Origin: Limanda limanda
Lineage: Eukaryota; Chordata; Actinopteri; Pleuronectiformes; Pleuronectidae
Direction of reading: 5' to 3'
Assembly (NCBI RefSeq): GCF_963576545.1
Contig: NC_083647.1
Coordinates: 7,233,007 to 7,297,006 of the forward strand
Length of the DNA: 64,000 nt
Shown: positions 50,546 through 63,190 of the stretch, piece by piece
Position numbering within the stretch: the stretch's first letter is position 1
Layout: each line of letters opens with the position of its first letter
Position numbers and translations under genes: made by a program
Notes under the pieces: generated by a model
Told to the model about the DNA's origin: nothing
Database searches by the model: none
Seen by the model: only the letters and a program-made list of their open reading frames with translations

Positions 50546-51475
50546 ACACTTTATAATGTCCTGAATGCAATTTACTCTTCTCCTTAGAGCAGCTTCAATA
50601 AGTGTCATTGACCTGCAGAGCAGTCTCTACAGTGACGGGCTCCATATTCCTCAAGCTGCCGTCGCTGACACACGTAGGATGTGGAATTACGCAGCAGCCA
50701 TGATCCTGTCAGGACGACTTCTCAGGACTGACACTTTAAAAGCTTTTTGAAACTAACCTCAACCCTCATATAAAAACAGTTAGACACGCAGGATATCATC
50801 TCTTTTTATAGCCGTGGCTAAATTAACCTGCAACATGATGCACGCGGCACTAACCGGAGTTGGCAGCGTTCGGTGAAGGTCACAAGTGGCTTCCCTGTTC
50901 TTTTGCAATTAACCCAGTTTCTCTGTGAGGCAGCAATCTGTGGGGAAGCAATTAAAATCCCAAATCTTCCCAGTGTGTGGACTTCACAGGGAAAAAAAAC
51001 CTTGGACAGCCCAGCGCTTGCTTGGAAGTGTTGATTAGAGGTTTTCTCTGGGTATATGCTTTTTTTTTAAATGGGATAAAGGGCAGAAGGAAGGACGAAT
51101 GAGGCAAAAAGAAGCCACCGGGAAAGGGAGGGAAAGTGGATTAGGCTTAAAGGACAGAAGGAGACAAAGGAGACATGTGGGAACTGTCGATTTGTTTGTT
51201 AAATATCTCGTACAAAATATGTATATATTATTGATTTTTTCTATATCCTCCTGTTGTTTGTGCACAAAGCTGTGACGGACCCTCCTATAAAACACTTTTT
51301 ACTGTTATAACAACAAAAATAAATGAAACTTTCATGCTTTATGCTTTTTCTTTCCTATAAAAATGATGCTGGTCACATTTAAAATCACATCCATTCACTT
51401 GACCCCAGAGCCAACACAAAAGCAGGCACTCCCTCTCTCCATTTGTTGTGTTTGCTCTCAGGCCCTCCTGCGAGA
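50546..51475. other. unannotated DNA with a second purine-rich stretch
   Basis: 51074-51180 is again purine-rich (agaaggaaggac, gaaagggagggaaag). No gene recognised. Confidence 0.4.
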
Positions 51476-51500
51476 GTGTGTGTGTGTGTGTGTGTGTGTT

Positions 51501-51598
<98 letters not shown>

Positions 51599-51613
51599 GT
51601 GCGTGTGTGTGTG
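51476..51613 (+). repeat. (TG)n microsatellite with interruptions, about 138 bp
   Basis: Alternating TG with tt interruptions near 51500 and 51514 and a break at 51598-51603. Long Cys/Val and Thr/His open frames across it (up to 133 codons) are artefacts. Confidence 0.97.
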
Positions 51614-54375
51614 CACTGTGTACTGACCTTGATTTCCTCCTGCGGGCAACAAACAATCCCAAGTCTCTCTCCTCCTCCCACTGATGATCGTTGCAAGGTG
51701 ATGTGTGTGTGTGAATGTGTGAGAGGAAGGGGGGCTCCACCTCATCCGTTCACTTTTTCACCTGCAGGAAAACAACAAGGAGAGGCAGAGGTTGAGGGAG
51801 GGCACTGATCTTAGACATTTGTGTGGCTTCTAATCCTTCTAAAGAAAGAACAAACTGGGCCTAAATGCCTGAAAGATTGATTCTGTCAGGGCAGTATTGT
51901 TTTTGAAGGATGCATATCCAAGAAAATAAAGAGAACGACATGCTAGAATAAAATTATCAAGTCAAATTTGTGCATTTGTTTTTTTTTTGTGTTTGTGATT
52001 ATCATTGCTGCAAATTTCTGGTTTCACTGCAGTTTTTCTGAAAAAGATCAATCCCCTAAACCATAATCTTATTTGAGATGTTGACATTAACTATACATTT
52101 CAACATGTATTAACTTTATACAATGATTTTTAAAACTTAGCAGATATCGAATCAATATATATAAATTATTTGATGGCATTTTTCAAGAGCAAAAAAACTG
52201 CAACAAAATCGGACCCAGCATTTTTCAATGTATTCAATCTATGGTGGTAGCAGGGTGCATGTACAAAAATGGTTTATCTCACAGATTTTGAGTAAAAGGT
52301 ACACAGACTGAGTGATGGACAAATTCTGCATTGATGGCCACTTGGGCGTACTTGCGGTAACAACTTCATAGACAATAGTGTGTGTGTGTGTGAAAATCGT
52401 CACATGTACGAGTGGATAAATGGAAGAAAATAACCATTGATTAATGAAGATATTCAAGCTCTTCCACATACACATATTAAATTCATGCTAAAGGAATGTC
52501 TTGACAGCTTTGTCAAAGATGGCCTTTCTTGTTTAATCTGTAGACGTCAGTGAAAACACCACAAGTTTCACAAGCTGTAAATATGTGTCAAACATAAAAT
52601 GCAGTGTGTTAAGTAGTGAGATTAAGGTGTTCTGTTGAGCTGAGATAGAGATGCTAAACTCTGCTAAACACCTCCCTCTGAATGTAATACACAGACATGG
52701 GAATGCTAATTGATTGTTATATTTAACCCTCAGGAAGAGAAATAAATGCAATTCTGTAAATGATGAACTGTTAAGCCAGTGACGTTGTTAGGTTTCTTTA
52801 AGGACTTTTGAATAACTCTGTGGACATTTGTTTTACTCTGTAAAGACTTTAAACTTGTGTGACTTTAGTTTGGACATTGTATTTATCTCCTGCTCTACTT
52901 TGTAATTTTACTTAACTATAAAATATGTGCAGATATATAACATGGTAACAATATTAGGTACAGAGTAAACTGAGACATTATTTCTGGACAGAAGAAAACA
53001 TGTACTCTTCACAAATAACAAATTGCATGACCAGACACTGCTGGGTTACATTGTTCCATTTCCCTGTTTGTCAGATTTCAGTCAGATGGCAAATGTTTTA
53101 AGAATTTTTTAAATGTTTTTTTGTTTTTATTTTTTGATCTTGGACAAATCAAGAGTTGGTCAAATGCGCTGTGCATTGTATTTGAGCTTCATCTCACTGG
53201 TTGACAGTAAGATTACATTTCTCTTATCTGCCAGTGACCAAACCAAAATCAGAAATGGATCAAATCTGTGATGTGTACATGGATAAGGAGGAGCCCATTT
53301 ATCTTTGCTGCATCACCAGTTTGTGGCTAAGGTTTGTAAAACAAGTGCATTTGAGAATTTTAAAGAAAGCATCTTCAAACCCTGAACCCAATGTCGCTGC
53401 CCACCATGCAGCCTGATAGGTCATGAAATGAGGTCGCCCCAGCATCGAGCCTTTGGGTCGACATGATAATTGGGGGCGCCTCTTTGTGTCACACTGACTT
53501 TGCAAATCCCTTAAGCGTGTCTTCCGGGCAGGTGCCTGCAGCGTACATCACTCAGCCACCAGCCAGCTTCACTTGGAGCTAAGTGCTGTGCCAATTATTG
53601 CATGACTCCATCATCCATATCTGTTCTCATGGAAATTCATAATTTATGGCACATCCTTGTTTCCGCCTCTGGGGACCTGAATGCTATTATCTTGCTAAAG
53701 TGAGATCTTATTGGGCAGCTGCTATCTCAGTTGCTTCTTTGAAGTCTAATTTTTTCAAGTGCCTTTCCATAGTCTCTATCATGTATCATCGTCCAGCAGA
53801 GGAGGCATCCTGTGAGCCACAGCAACACCAGGTCTTCTTCTCTCAAAAATGGCAACTGTAAAGCCTAGGCTGAGAATAACGGCTCTCGGCTGCGGGATTT
53901 AGTGCAGAGAATTTTTAAACCATATTCTGTTTGTGGAGGGATGGTCCCTCTATCATCCTCTCCACTCTTGTCATCATGTTGTACAGTATACCCCCAGAAA
54001 CATTGTAGAAATAGGACATGTTTCCTTCACCAGCTGTGGCCATACTTTTCACTGAGACCACATAAACACAATTTATGTATTGAGAGTGATGACTGTAAAA
54101 CGTATTAAAAAACGAAAATATAGATCGATATAGATCAATTTATAGTGCTACATAAAAAAAAAATATATTATGTATTGAAGTAGTTGTTAAGCCTCTAGAT
54201 TTCCAACAGCTTTGTCAGCTCACACAGGGAAAAAGGTTAACAAGGTTTCAATGCGTCACTTATTAACATATAAATTAATATATTATAATGAATATTTATA
54301 GTGAATCATCTTGTAGCTTTTTATATACAGATACACTCAGTTGAAGGTCTTACATTGACCACAGTATCTAAATGT
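51614..54375. other. unannotated DNA
   Basis: A short (GT)6 tract lies at 52379-52391. Nothing else recognised. Confidence 0.4.
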
Positions 54376-54538
54376 TGTAAACGGACTGCATTTCTATAGC
54401 ACTGATCTCTCATTCATACAGGAAATCAGGGGAAATGTAGGTTTCAGTGTTTTGGCCAAGGACACTTATGCATGTGTATTAGCTGGGAATTGAACCACAA
54501 ACTTTCAGGTAAGTGAACCACCCGCTCTATTTCATGAA
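54376..54538 (-). repeat. tRNA-derived SINE copy, reverse orientation, shortened
   Basis: The blocks 'gtaaacggactgcatttcta', 'ggccaaggacactta', 'gggaattgaaccacaaactt' and 'gaaccacccgctctat' follow the order of the SINE family also present at 2281-2513. The apparent donor ggtaagtg inside is part of the repeat. Confidence 0.65.
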
Positions 54539-55952
54539 GAATCCTTCCTTTCTTTGAAAAGTCGAGTTCAATTTTTAGAATGTTTATCAGTGAAATAATC
54601 ACATAAGACAGCACGTCACAGTGTTGTGAACAGCGATATAAGTGTGTTTTTGTGGTTCAGGTGAGCTTTGATTGATTGTGAAGAGTTGGCAGCGCCTCTG
54701 TTTTTAGTAAAGACAGAAACCAAACCGACACTATTGAGCTTGTGCCCTGACACCTGATAAAGGACTTATCTGTGTACTTTGTCTTCCTGCCTTCAGTTAT
54801 TGCCTTCATCAACTTTCACAATATGTCAAACTGAGTCACTCTCCTTCACAATAAGACTGTTTATAAGAGTTGACTGTCTGTTGCGATGACTTGTTTCAAA
54901 AACGGTTATCTGAAGCACAGACAGATGACTTGTGTAAAAGGCTTGTATCATGCATTCATTTTAATAGATTGTATTAAAGTAGAAGTAACAGTTAACTGCA
55001 TTGTGTTTAAAGGTCAGTAAGCGAAACAACATAGAAAGAACAAACATCTGAGGGTGTGTTTGATCCATAAAGATTTTTATGCGACAAGACGGGCTGTGTC
55101 TACCCTTTTTAGTGAATTGTGGACTTAAAATGCACTCGCCCACTAAGATTTATGCCGGGCACCCGCAGCGCCAAATAAACACACCAGCTTGACTTCACTA
55201 CCCCCTCTCTCTCTCATATTTTCCAGTCTATTGCCTGTCATTCCGCTGCCTCATTTGAGCCTCACTTCCCACTCCTGGTGGAGTTCTGGAACTCCATTAG
55301 CAAACAGGTTCAATGAGAAATCTGCAGGACTGCACCTACTCTCACACACGTACTACTTCTTTGTTACTCCCGAAGGTGAATCCACTTCAGTTTTATTTTT
55401 CTCCCCCAGTCGGATAAAGTACTGATGAATGCTTAGTGAGAGATTTGAATTGTAAATTGAGGTAGCCTGTTTGGACAATTTCAGAGACCGTCAACAAATT
55501 GCCTGCAAGCACTCATCGTACACTGTATATTGCGACAGCCTGCAAGGTCTTGTTTTATCACATCTGAAACAAAGCTGGTATCATGAGTTTGAGTTTACTT
55601 CAAACATGTGAAAGTGCGCAATGTGTCAGGTATCTAGACACTAACAGCAAAAGTGTTTTAACCTGTTTTCCGGATGGCAACACAAAAAGGTGGTAACAAT
55701 CCTGTAATCACAGCCAACTCTTGAATGCATTACACCAACTACCTGACCTTGCTTTTCAACAAGCACTTAGGTTACATCCACTCTAGTAGTTTGAGATTTA
55801 AAATATATCACTGCTGCTACATTTACTCCTGCCATCCACATTAGTTTTCGTCCCCCCAAAATGGAAAGTTCAGAAACACCTTTGGTCCTGTTTTAGTGTG
55901 GGGCTGCACATATAAACACTTACGGCCCAAGGAAAGGAGTCCCTGCTCTTAC
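54539..55952. other. unannotated DNA
   Basis: No gene or repeat recognised. Confidence 0.4.
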
Positions 55953-56005
55953 CTTTCACCATCATTGTTACTCGTTGGTATTATTTTCTGTAAATAGGCA
56001 ACCAG
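55953..56005 (-). CDS. weak candidate exon (53 nt)
   Basis: On the minus strand, the acceptor attgtctacag and the donor aaag|gtaagagc bracket 53 bases with a single open frame (LVAYLQKIIPTSNNDGE). It ends with two codon bases and so is phase-compatible with 4043-4113. The T18 tract lies 34 bases upstream, with intervening AG dinucleotides, which weakens the acceptor. The product is not recognised. Confidence 0.17.
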
Positions 56006-56038
56006 CTGTAGACAATGTGCTTACTGCTCGTATGTTTT

Positions 56039-56056
56039 AAAAAAAAAAAAAAAAAA
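56039..56056 (+). repeat. poly(A) tract, 18 bases
   Basis: An uninterrupted A18. No retrocopy is recognisable upstream of it, so it is probably a simple repeat. Confidence 0.9.
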
Positions 56057-56323
56057 GGAGACAGTATAGCCTTAGTTCCAGACCTTACCAGATCCTAATT
56101 GTTAGCTTGATGCACTGAATCATGTAGTTTTGGGACAAATGGACAAATGAGCTGAATCCTTATTTCAGGCAGAGCACTGAGGCCATGCTTGACCAGTATC
56201 ATCCAATCATATTAATGCAGATACACACCAAGGACATTACTCAATAACAGTTATTATACTAATTACACTCATGCCAATGCTGTTTGCTGTTGCATCCTCC
56301 TACACAGACCCAACCTCCAGTTG

Positions 56324-56342
56324 TGCTTTTTTTTTTTTTTTT
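56324..56342 (+). repeat. poly(T) tract, about 18 bases
   Basis: A near-uninterrupted T run. Confidence 0.85.
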
Positions 56343-56828
56343 AGTATTTAACAAAACTCATATTTACGTATGGTGTCTTCATCAGGGGCTGATCTCTCCA
56401 GCAGAATCCTTGTTGCTGCTTGGATTCATCGATCATTTCTCCTGACTGTCTCTGAGTGAAGTCAAGCTTTTCTTGTTAATTAATCTTATAATGTCTTTTT
56501 CTATTGGAGCTGTTCGAGACTAGTGTGGACTGAGATGTATGTCGTTTGACTATACATGGCTGGATGATAATTTTAAAGGTTGCAGTTGTGTAGCAGGAAC
56601 TGTGTCTGCTGTTAAGCCTCTGATTTGAATGGAGTGGAACACACTGCAATTCTACAGCACCAAAGACTATATCCTCCAAAGCATAGAATACAGTTGGAAT
56701 CAACACGTCTTCAACAGTTTGGACATTATGCCCTTCCTGAAGGGACAATTTATTGCAGTGTATTAAGCACCATTTGTTTTAGCTATCTGTTCCTATAAGC
56801 TGCATGCTGAGTTTATTTCTCCCCTGTA

Positions 56829-57288
56829 AAGGCTCATTCATGCTCAATGTATGATGCATGTATAGAAAGGGACAGAGCCTTCTGTCTGTACTCTGAATTA
56901 CTTCCATCTATACTTGTGCATGTCTTCTTAAAGATTATTGATACAAACTATACAGTGCACTACAACCACAATATGTGAGGAAAGTGTAGCCAATAGGTCA
57001 AGCAACATGATGGGATAGATGAAATGTCAACAATGGTGGAACTTTTTGAGGAGGGACTTTGCAAGTTGGCAAGACATCTATGGTGTTACTAGGTACAAAC
57101 AGCCGCTTTTGATTCTTTCTCAAGACGTACATTATCCCAACCTCCTCCAATTTCGCCATCTCAGAATTGACTCTTGACTCTGTGTTGCCCTCTAATGGAT
57201 GGATTGCCTAACAACCATGCCGATGTAAAGGACACATGGAAGTGTGTGGCCACTGTTGTCAAGCGTAAAGGCAGCACAAATGAGCCTT
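56829..57288. mobile_element. MITE-like element with aaggctcatt ends
   Basis: The left end aaggctcattcatgctc and the right end (read in reverse) aaggctcatttgtgctg match at 14 of 17 positions, 460 bp apart, with no transposase. Internal words such as 'agggacagagccttctg' and 'tgccctctaatggatgg' feel like a CpG-decayed fish repeat. The target duplication is unclear. Confidence 0.45.
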
Positions 57289-60200
57289 GAGTCTGTGTAG
57301 TCCACTTCAATAGTTTGCATGTTGGCAGGAGATTTGGCAGTCAGCTGAACGTGGCTGTCCACCAGTGCCTACACCAGTGTGAACTGTGCACAAAGTTCTT
57401 AGCACAAATCCTCAGACCAGCAGGATGGTCAGTGAGCATGTTAACTCGACTGTTAAGCTCCTTATCACACCTGCCTTCACTTGGCAGTATTTTGTTATTG
57501 GCTGAGGGGCCATTATATCTATCCATAATTAGCAATCATTCCACCAAATGATATTTTATTACACTTATGCTTATAAAGATACAAGTTAATAGGTGAGAAA
57601 CACTAGCTCCCTGTGGCATGAGGGCCTTAAAAGACATGTTCATACATTAAACTGTTGATTCTCCCCACAGTGGTGTTAGCAACACAGTAAAAGACTCTAG
57701 GGTTTATACCTGGAATTAATATGCACCTTGGCTGCTTCGTGCTAAGTATGCGAGTTCACACTTGGAGTTAGAATGCAACTCCCCATGTGACCACTTGTGA
57801 TCAGATCTCACCCTCTCGCTTTACATGCAAATTTATGTCAATAATTTCAGTTTGCAAAGACCAAAAACAATGTTGCTTTTAACTGGCAGCAGATGCTTCC
57901 CTGCATGTCTGCTAGAAATTAAAAGAAGCAGAAGAATCTGTACAGACTGGGTTCAATACTTGCCGCCTTTTCTGGGGAAAAGCATGCATTCACATGTTTG
58001 ATGCACTCATAATATACATCTTTGTGGGCTCTGTTCAGTCCTTTTTTCTTTAATCTTCAAGGCCAAATGCTGTCAAAGTCCAAGCCATCATTGCTTAAGT
58101 GCAAGTCCAGGCAAGAGTCCACAAAGTTTGGACTTGATTACTACAACAAATGAATGAGCTACAAAAACCTCTCTGAATGAGGAAACATTTTACATTTTCG
58201 TTTAAAATGATTTCTTTAAGCTTGAAAGCGGGAGACCAAAGTAGCTTGACTTGCCAGATTACTCAACATGAATAATACATGCATGTCTGTCCAAACTTAC
58301 TCCTTCAATCTCCTATGGTTTTGGCTGAAAGAAATACACCTGCTCATGGATTTACTCTGCTACTGGACATGTCTTGATCAAAGCTCTGTTTTTACAGACT
58401 GCTGCCACAGAGAGGTTTCAATACTTGTCTACACAGCCAGGCATACACATTTATGATGACGCATGCAGGCTTTAATGTGATTTCCATGTTCTGCTTGTCA
58501 GCATTACCTGAGGATATGCCTGTGGACTCATTTAGATTGCGCATACTACAGTTCTATGGAAAATGTGTTTAGACAACTCACAGGGCAGAGAGCATTTATT
58601 AATGGGTTAAAGGAGATGTATTTCATGGTTTTGGTGGATCAAATTGCCAATTCCTTGCTTGCAGAGCTACAGTCAAGCAAGCTGTGTATTAAGGTGATGT
58701 TAAGAGCTACTACAACCACATATGCCCTTGAGTCCTGGCTCAAATTCTTATCACAGTCAATGACCTTGCCTCTGCTCATCTATCTGTCACTCTTTTAACT
58801 CAATCAAAAGCGTGAACGTCTTGTGATGGTTGAACAAAATCCAGCCGGCTTGTTTTTCTCCTCTTGTGAAGACGGGAAAGCCACTCAGCTCATGTCACGA
58901 AATGACATTTCTGTCAGCAGGATGAAAAAGGTGGTGTGACAAAAAATATACTGTCGACTTCTCTGGCAGTTGCTCACAACCTGCAGTGAACTGTCAAACC
59001 ACAGGGAACTGTAACCTCTGTGCTGTGCCGGTGTCGCAGCGCTCTCCCAGACAATACAAGGAGGAAACAGCAGGAGAATAATGAGGAGGGAAATAGAGGA
59101 AATAGATTTTATTTTTTTCAGTTTGATCAAGAACTGAGGTCAAAGAATTCATTTAAATGGCTTCGCTGCACAGCCAATACCAGAACACTCACTCCTGCAG
59201 AGATACATGAACACAAAGATACACAAATGCACAACTTTCTGCTTCTGCTAGCGCCTGCTAATCTAGCAATGATTAAATGACAATAAGACCCATCTCTTCT
59301 ACCTTCAGTCAGTTAGTAAATTGGAAACCACCCAAAGACGCATACCAGTGAATCATGTAAACAGTTTTTCCAGATTAGTTACAGTTTTATTTATAAATAC
59401 ATATGATGAACCTTTGCTGCACTATTTCATCATATAAGACAAACGTGTGGTTGAGTAGAATAGTATGTTAACATCAGACTAGATAGAACAGAACAGACCA
59501 GCTGTGAACTACACCTACAGTCATTATTTATCTTCTTCACAACTACAAAGCCACATCAAAACTGGGCTTAGAGTTCAGCAGCATTTTATTGATTACGCTT
59601 GAAAGATACAAATCCTTTCTAATCCCTCATCAAATCTACACATTTGTCTTTAGGTTTAAGCAACTTTGAGCAGCAAAAGTAACTTAAGCAGCCACAAATC
59701 CAGGACTGACTTTCAAAATAAATGTTGCTGGTCTCGTCTATTTGTTTTTAAATGAATGTATGTGGTCCAGTCAGGTTTCTGTCCTTACTACAACTGATGA
59801 ACGGCAACAACGCACAACTGAGGCATGCATGTCACGGTTGTGTGTCTTTCCTTGTCTCTTATTAATGAGACTGCAAGAGTCCATATGTTGCGATTGTTCA
59901 CATTAGCGCACAAACATACTGCATCGGCATCCAACAGGACACATGCATGCAAGCATTGCCATAATAAGCTCTCTTATATGTAACACAAACCTCCTCTAAC
60001 CATGCACACAAACTCAACCAATCCCCGCTTGTGAATACAACACACAGACACAATGATCATATTGGCACTAAGTGCCTGTTTGTGACTTTCTCTCCATGTG
60101 AGCTTTAAGTCACGTGCCTGGCTCTTCTCATTAAGCTAATTCAAGGCTTTACTCAGTGGCCAGTTTTAAATCCCCAGCTTAAGAACACTATGTAGCACAA

Positions 60201-62649
60201 ACAGGTAAGGGGGGGTGAATCTGCTTTGTGATGCCACGAAGATGCTTCTGTTGACGCTGCCTATATCTCAGTAAGGCCAGCTCTTACTAACCTAGCATTA
60301 CTCATTAAAAACAAAAAAGGTGTCATTGCCCAGCCGCCACCTGTTTATGCCTACTGGTGTCCGTTGATGAGAGGAAGTGTGCCCTCTGCTCTCGCTGCTT
60401 GGAAGTCAACAGCCTCCTGCCACACTTAATCCGTCCCGTGAAAAAAAGTGTCCATGAATCCTCAAGCAGACTTTCTACAGGGAGGCTTAGTCATTGCAGG
60501 ACAGCCTCATCCTCTATATTTCAGATGAATCGCAGCCGCCATCACACCCCAACCCCTGAGCACTGTAGGTGAATAACTTTCTCTTTTCTTCACTTGACTC
60601 ATCCCTCAGGCAACCCAAACTGAGCCAAGCTTGGCATTCAGAGAAGCAATTTGTTAAAGGACTGCGGAGTGCTCTCGTCTAATGTTTCATTAAATTATCC
60701 CCATTCGCCCGCCTCTAGTCTGTAGTAAAGCCTCTTATGGCAGCAATGGGATTTCAAGCAGCAGCGCCAGGGTCAGCTGCAATCTGATATTTCTTTCCGT
60801 GGATGGAGACCGTTATGAAGCCACTCCAGCTGGGAGCTGCGAGGGTCAAGGCTTTGTTTTTGCAATCATGCGACACTGTGTCCTTTCAGGCAACGAGCAC
60901 AGGCTAACAAAGATAATTACGGAGCTAATAGCAACATGGGCTAAACAGCGTAATGGCCTTTGTTGTTTTCACACGTCAATGTTTTGCTGCACATATTTTC
61001 ACAGTCTTTATCAGGTCTGTTGGTTTGTGTAAAGAAGCTTAATCATCATGTTACAACACAAACACAGTTATGGTTCAACACACATACACAGAGTGAGCAG
61101 CCTTGACTGCCTATCTCCCCTGGATCTGAACCACATCGAGTCAACCCCTACCTTATTAAAGTGGCCCCCTAGTGATGAAGCTAACATAAAGCCTGCACTT
61201 AACCCCTGAACATGAAAGCGTGCATTTTTCAAAGGCAACATGTCATACAACAGGCTGTCGAGGCTTAGAGTTCGCCTTATATCAACCTGCCCTCTCCATA
61301 TTGTGCAGCTGTCAGCCACTCGGCCTTTCCCTCCAAGCAGATCCTTTAGCGTCTGTGAAGCAGCTATTGCTAATGTAGCTGTAGTGTGTCCTCGGGCAGT
61401 TGTTAAAGTGTCCAACAGTTTGCTTTTCAAATGTGTTTCCATAAAGCCAGAGGTAAGCTGCTATCTCCGGGGGGTAAACATGTATACTGTACCTTAAACC
61501 TCAAACAATACACCTTGATCACATTTAATCTATAATGGATCTGTGCTGCTCATCACCCACATGTAAATTCTCTGTTAAGCCATGCGATTCAAAAGTCTTG
61601 AAAAACAAAATCTATTTTTGTTATATGATGAGCTTGTTTAGCTGATTTACAGACAAAATAGTCTTTTCACATAAGCTTCTTTCAGTATAAACCAAACAGT
61701 GTTGGCTTTACTGTAGGCATGCAAGACTGTCACCCTGATTTAGTTCATCTGAAATGACACGACGTGGGATAGAAAGGATTCTCTCATTTGAAATTAATGA
61801 ACCTCCATCGCAGGGTAATGCATTCCATGTATGTTCCTACATCATGTGCCTCCCCTTCTTTGTCATGCTGCATTTTGAATTCATCCGACCTCTGGAGATA
61901 AGCACGGTCCCACGTAAGCGCTCTTTCGCCTTCTTTTTATGTTGCACACAATGCATGTCAGCCACTTCCAGTAGCATTCACCGAGCTAATCAGCGAATAC
62001 ACTACCACAAACACAAAGCCCCTCAAATGACATTTCACTATATCACCCCCAACCCCTTTACAGTGAGAAGGTAGGTGACGTGGCATGTTTCCAGGAATAG
62101 TGCGCCCTCTTTCCTCCACTGAATATAAACCCACAGAGTGGTTTCTGTTCCAGTTAGTACATGTGTGGTGTGTTATGTGCAGACTTATCACATGATGCTT
62201 AATTGAAGTACAAAAGCAGGCACTTGATGCACGCACCACAAAGCCACTGACTTTTGTCTCCTACTATTCACAATTGAACAATTACTCTCAGCCCTTTAAA
62301 CATCCACTTTCTCATGCGAACCAGAAAAAAGAGGATACATCAGGGTCTGACACAAACACAACGCACTTAGAATCTTTGGCTTTGCAGCATTGGATATTTC
62401 TTTATATATATTTCTGGCATGGCCTGAATAACAATCTGCCCTCTGCAGGAACCCTTGCTGATCTGGTGCATATGTTTACCTCGACTACTGGTCACATATA
62501 AATTAAAGCTGCACTATGCAGCTTTATAGATTATAGCGCCTTCAAATAACAGAGGGGAATTCACTATGTGCCCTGAGTAAAGATAGATATTCATAGGTCT
62601 TTTTCCAGATTGATTTTTAAGCCTTGCTACTGATGTGGCTCCATGGAAA
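57289..62649. other. unannotated DNA, about 5.4 kb
   Basis: Mostly unique. An open stretch at 61366-61451 (plus) ends at a donor (agag|gtaagc) and reads IANVAVVCPRAVVKVSN, but its acceptor is weak. The overlapping minus frame at 61068-61442 (124 codons) is not recognised either. No gene is called. Confidence 0.35.
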
Positions 62650-63190
62650 TGCCATTGGTGCAGACTGAAATATCCCAACAACCGTTGGCCGGATTACTAA
62701 TAAACTTTGCTCACAAATTCATGGTTCCCAGAAGAAGCCTCCTCTGATGTCTAATCTAACACCACTAACTGGCAACATTTTTCTTTATCCACTGAAATAT
62801 CTTATCATCTGCTGAATGAATTGGCCCAAACTTCTGCCAGAGAGTCAGGATATCTCATCTCTGTGACGCTGATTATGGCCATTTTTAGCACTGTAACCAG
62901 CTTGGGATGGCAATGCTGGTCTGTCGGTCCAAAACTCTGGTTCAGAGTCAAGCTTCTTAACAACTTTGCGATTGCGAAACATTTTTATGCAGAAATTCAT
63001 AGTCCCAAGGGACTGCATCCTCTGAAATGAAGTTGACCTTTGTGAATTTGGGTTAAATTTTTATGGATTTGCTTGAAATATGAAAATATGTATGCTCTTA
63101 CAACTAAAGATGTAATGTTCTTATCCTCTAACTTCATCTAGGTCCAAATTTGTGTAATTTGTTGGTTAATGACCAACAAGATAACTATGA
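62650..63190 (+). repeat. decayed 'gctaacatgctaa' family dispersed repeat, upstream portion
   Basis: The words 'gactgaaatatcccaacaac', 'aaattcatggttccc', a second 'gaaattcatagtccc..ggg', then 'ggtccaaatttgtgtaattt' and 'gttaatgaccaacaaga', follow the order of a common teleost repeat ('ctgaaatatctcaacaacta..attcatggtccc..tttatgacc'). The 'aattcatggtccc' block appears twice (62716 and about 62993), implying an internal duplication or two fragments. Confidence 0.5.

Noticed and set aside
49825..50608. Several Ser/Leu/Phe-rich open frames on the minus strand
   Set aside because: Translation of the polypurine tract; low complexity with no start context or domain.
51339..51808. Cys/Val and Thr/His-rich open frames up to 133 codons
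   Set aside because: Pure translation of the TG microsatellite.
61068..61442. 124-codon open frame, minus strand
   Set aside because: No domain recognised and an open frame lies opposite it; within chance expectation for 64 kb.
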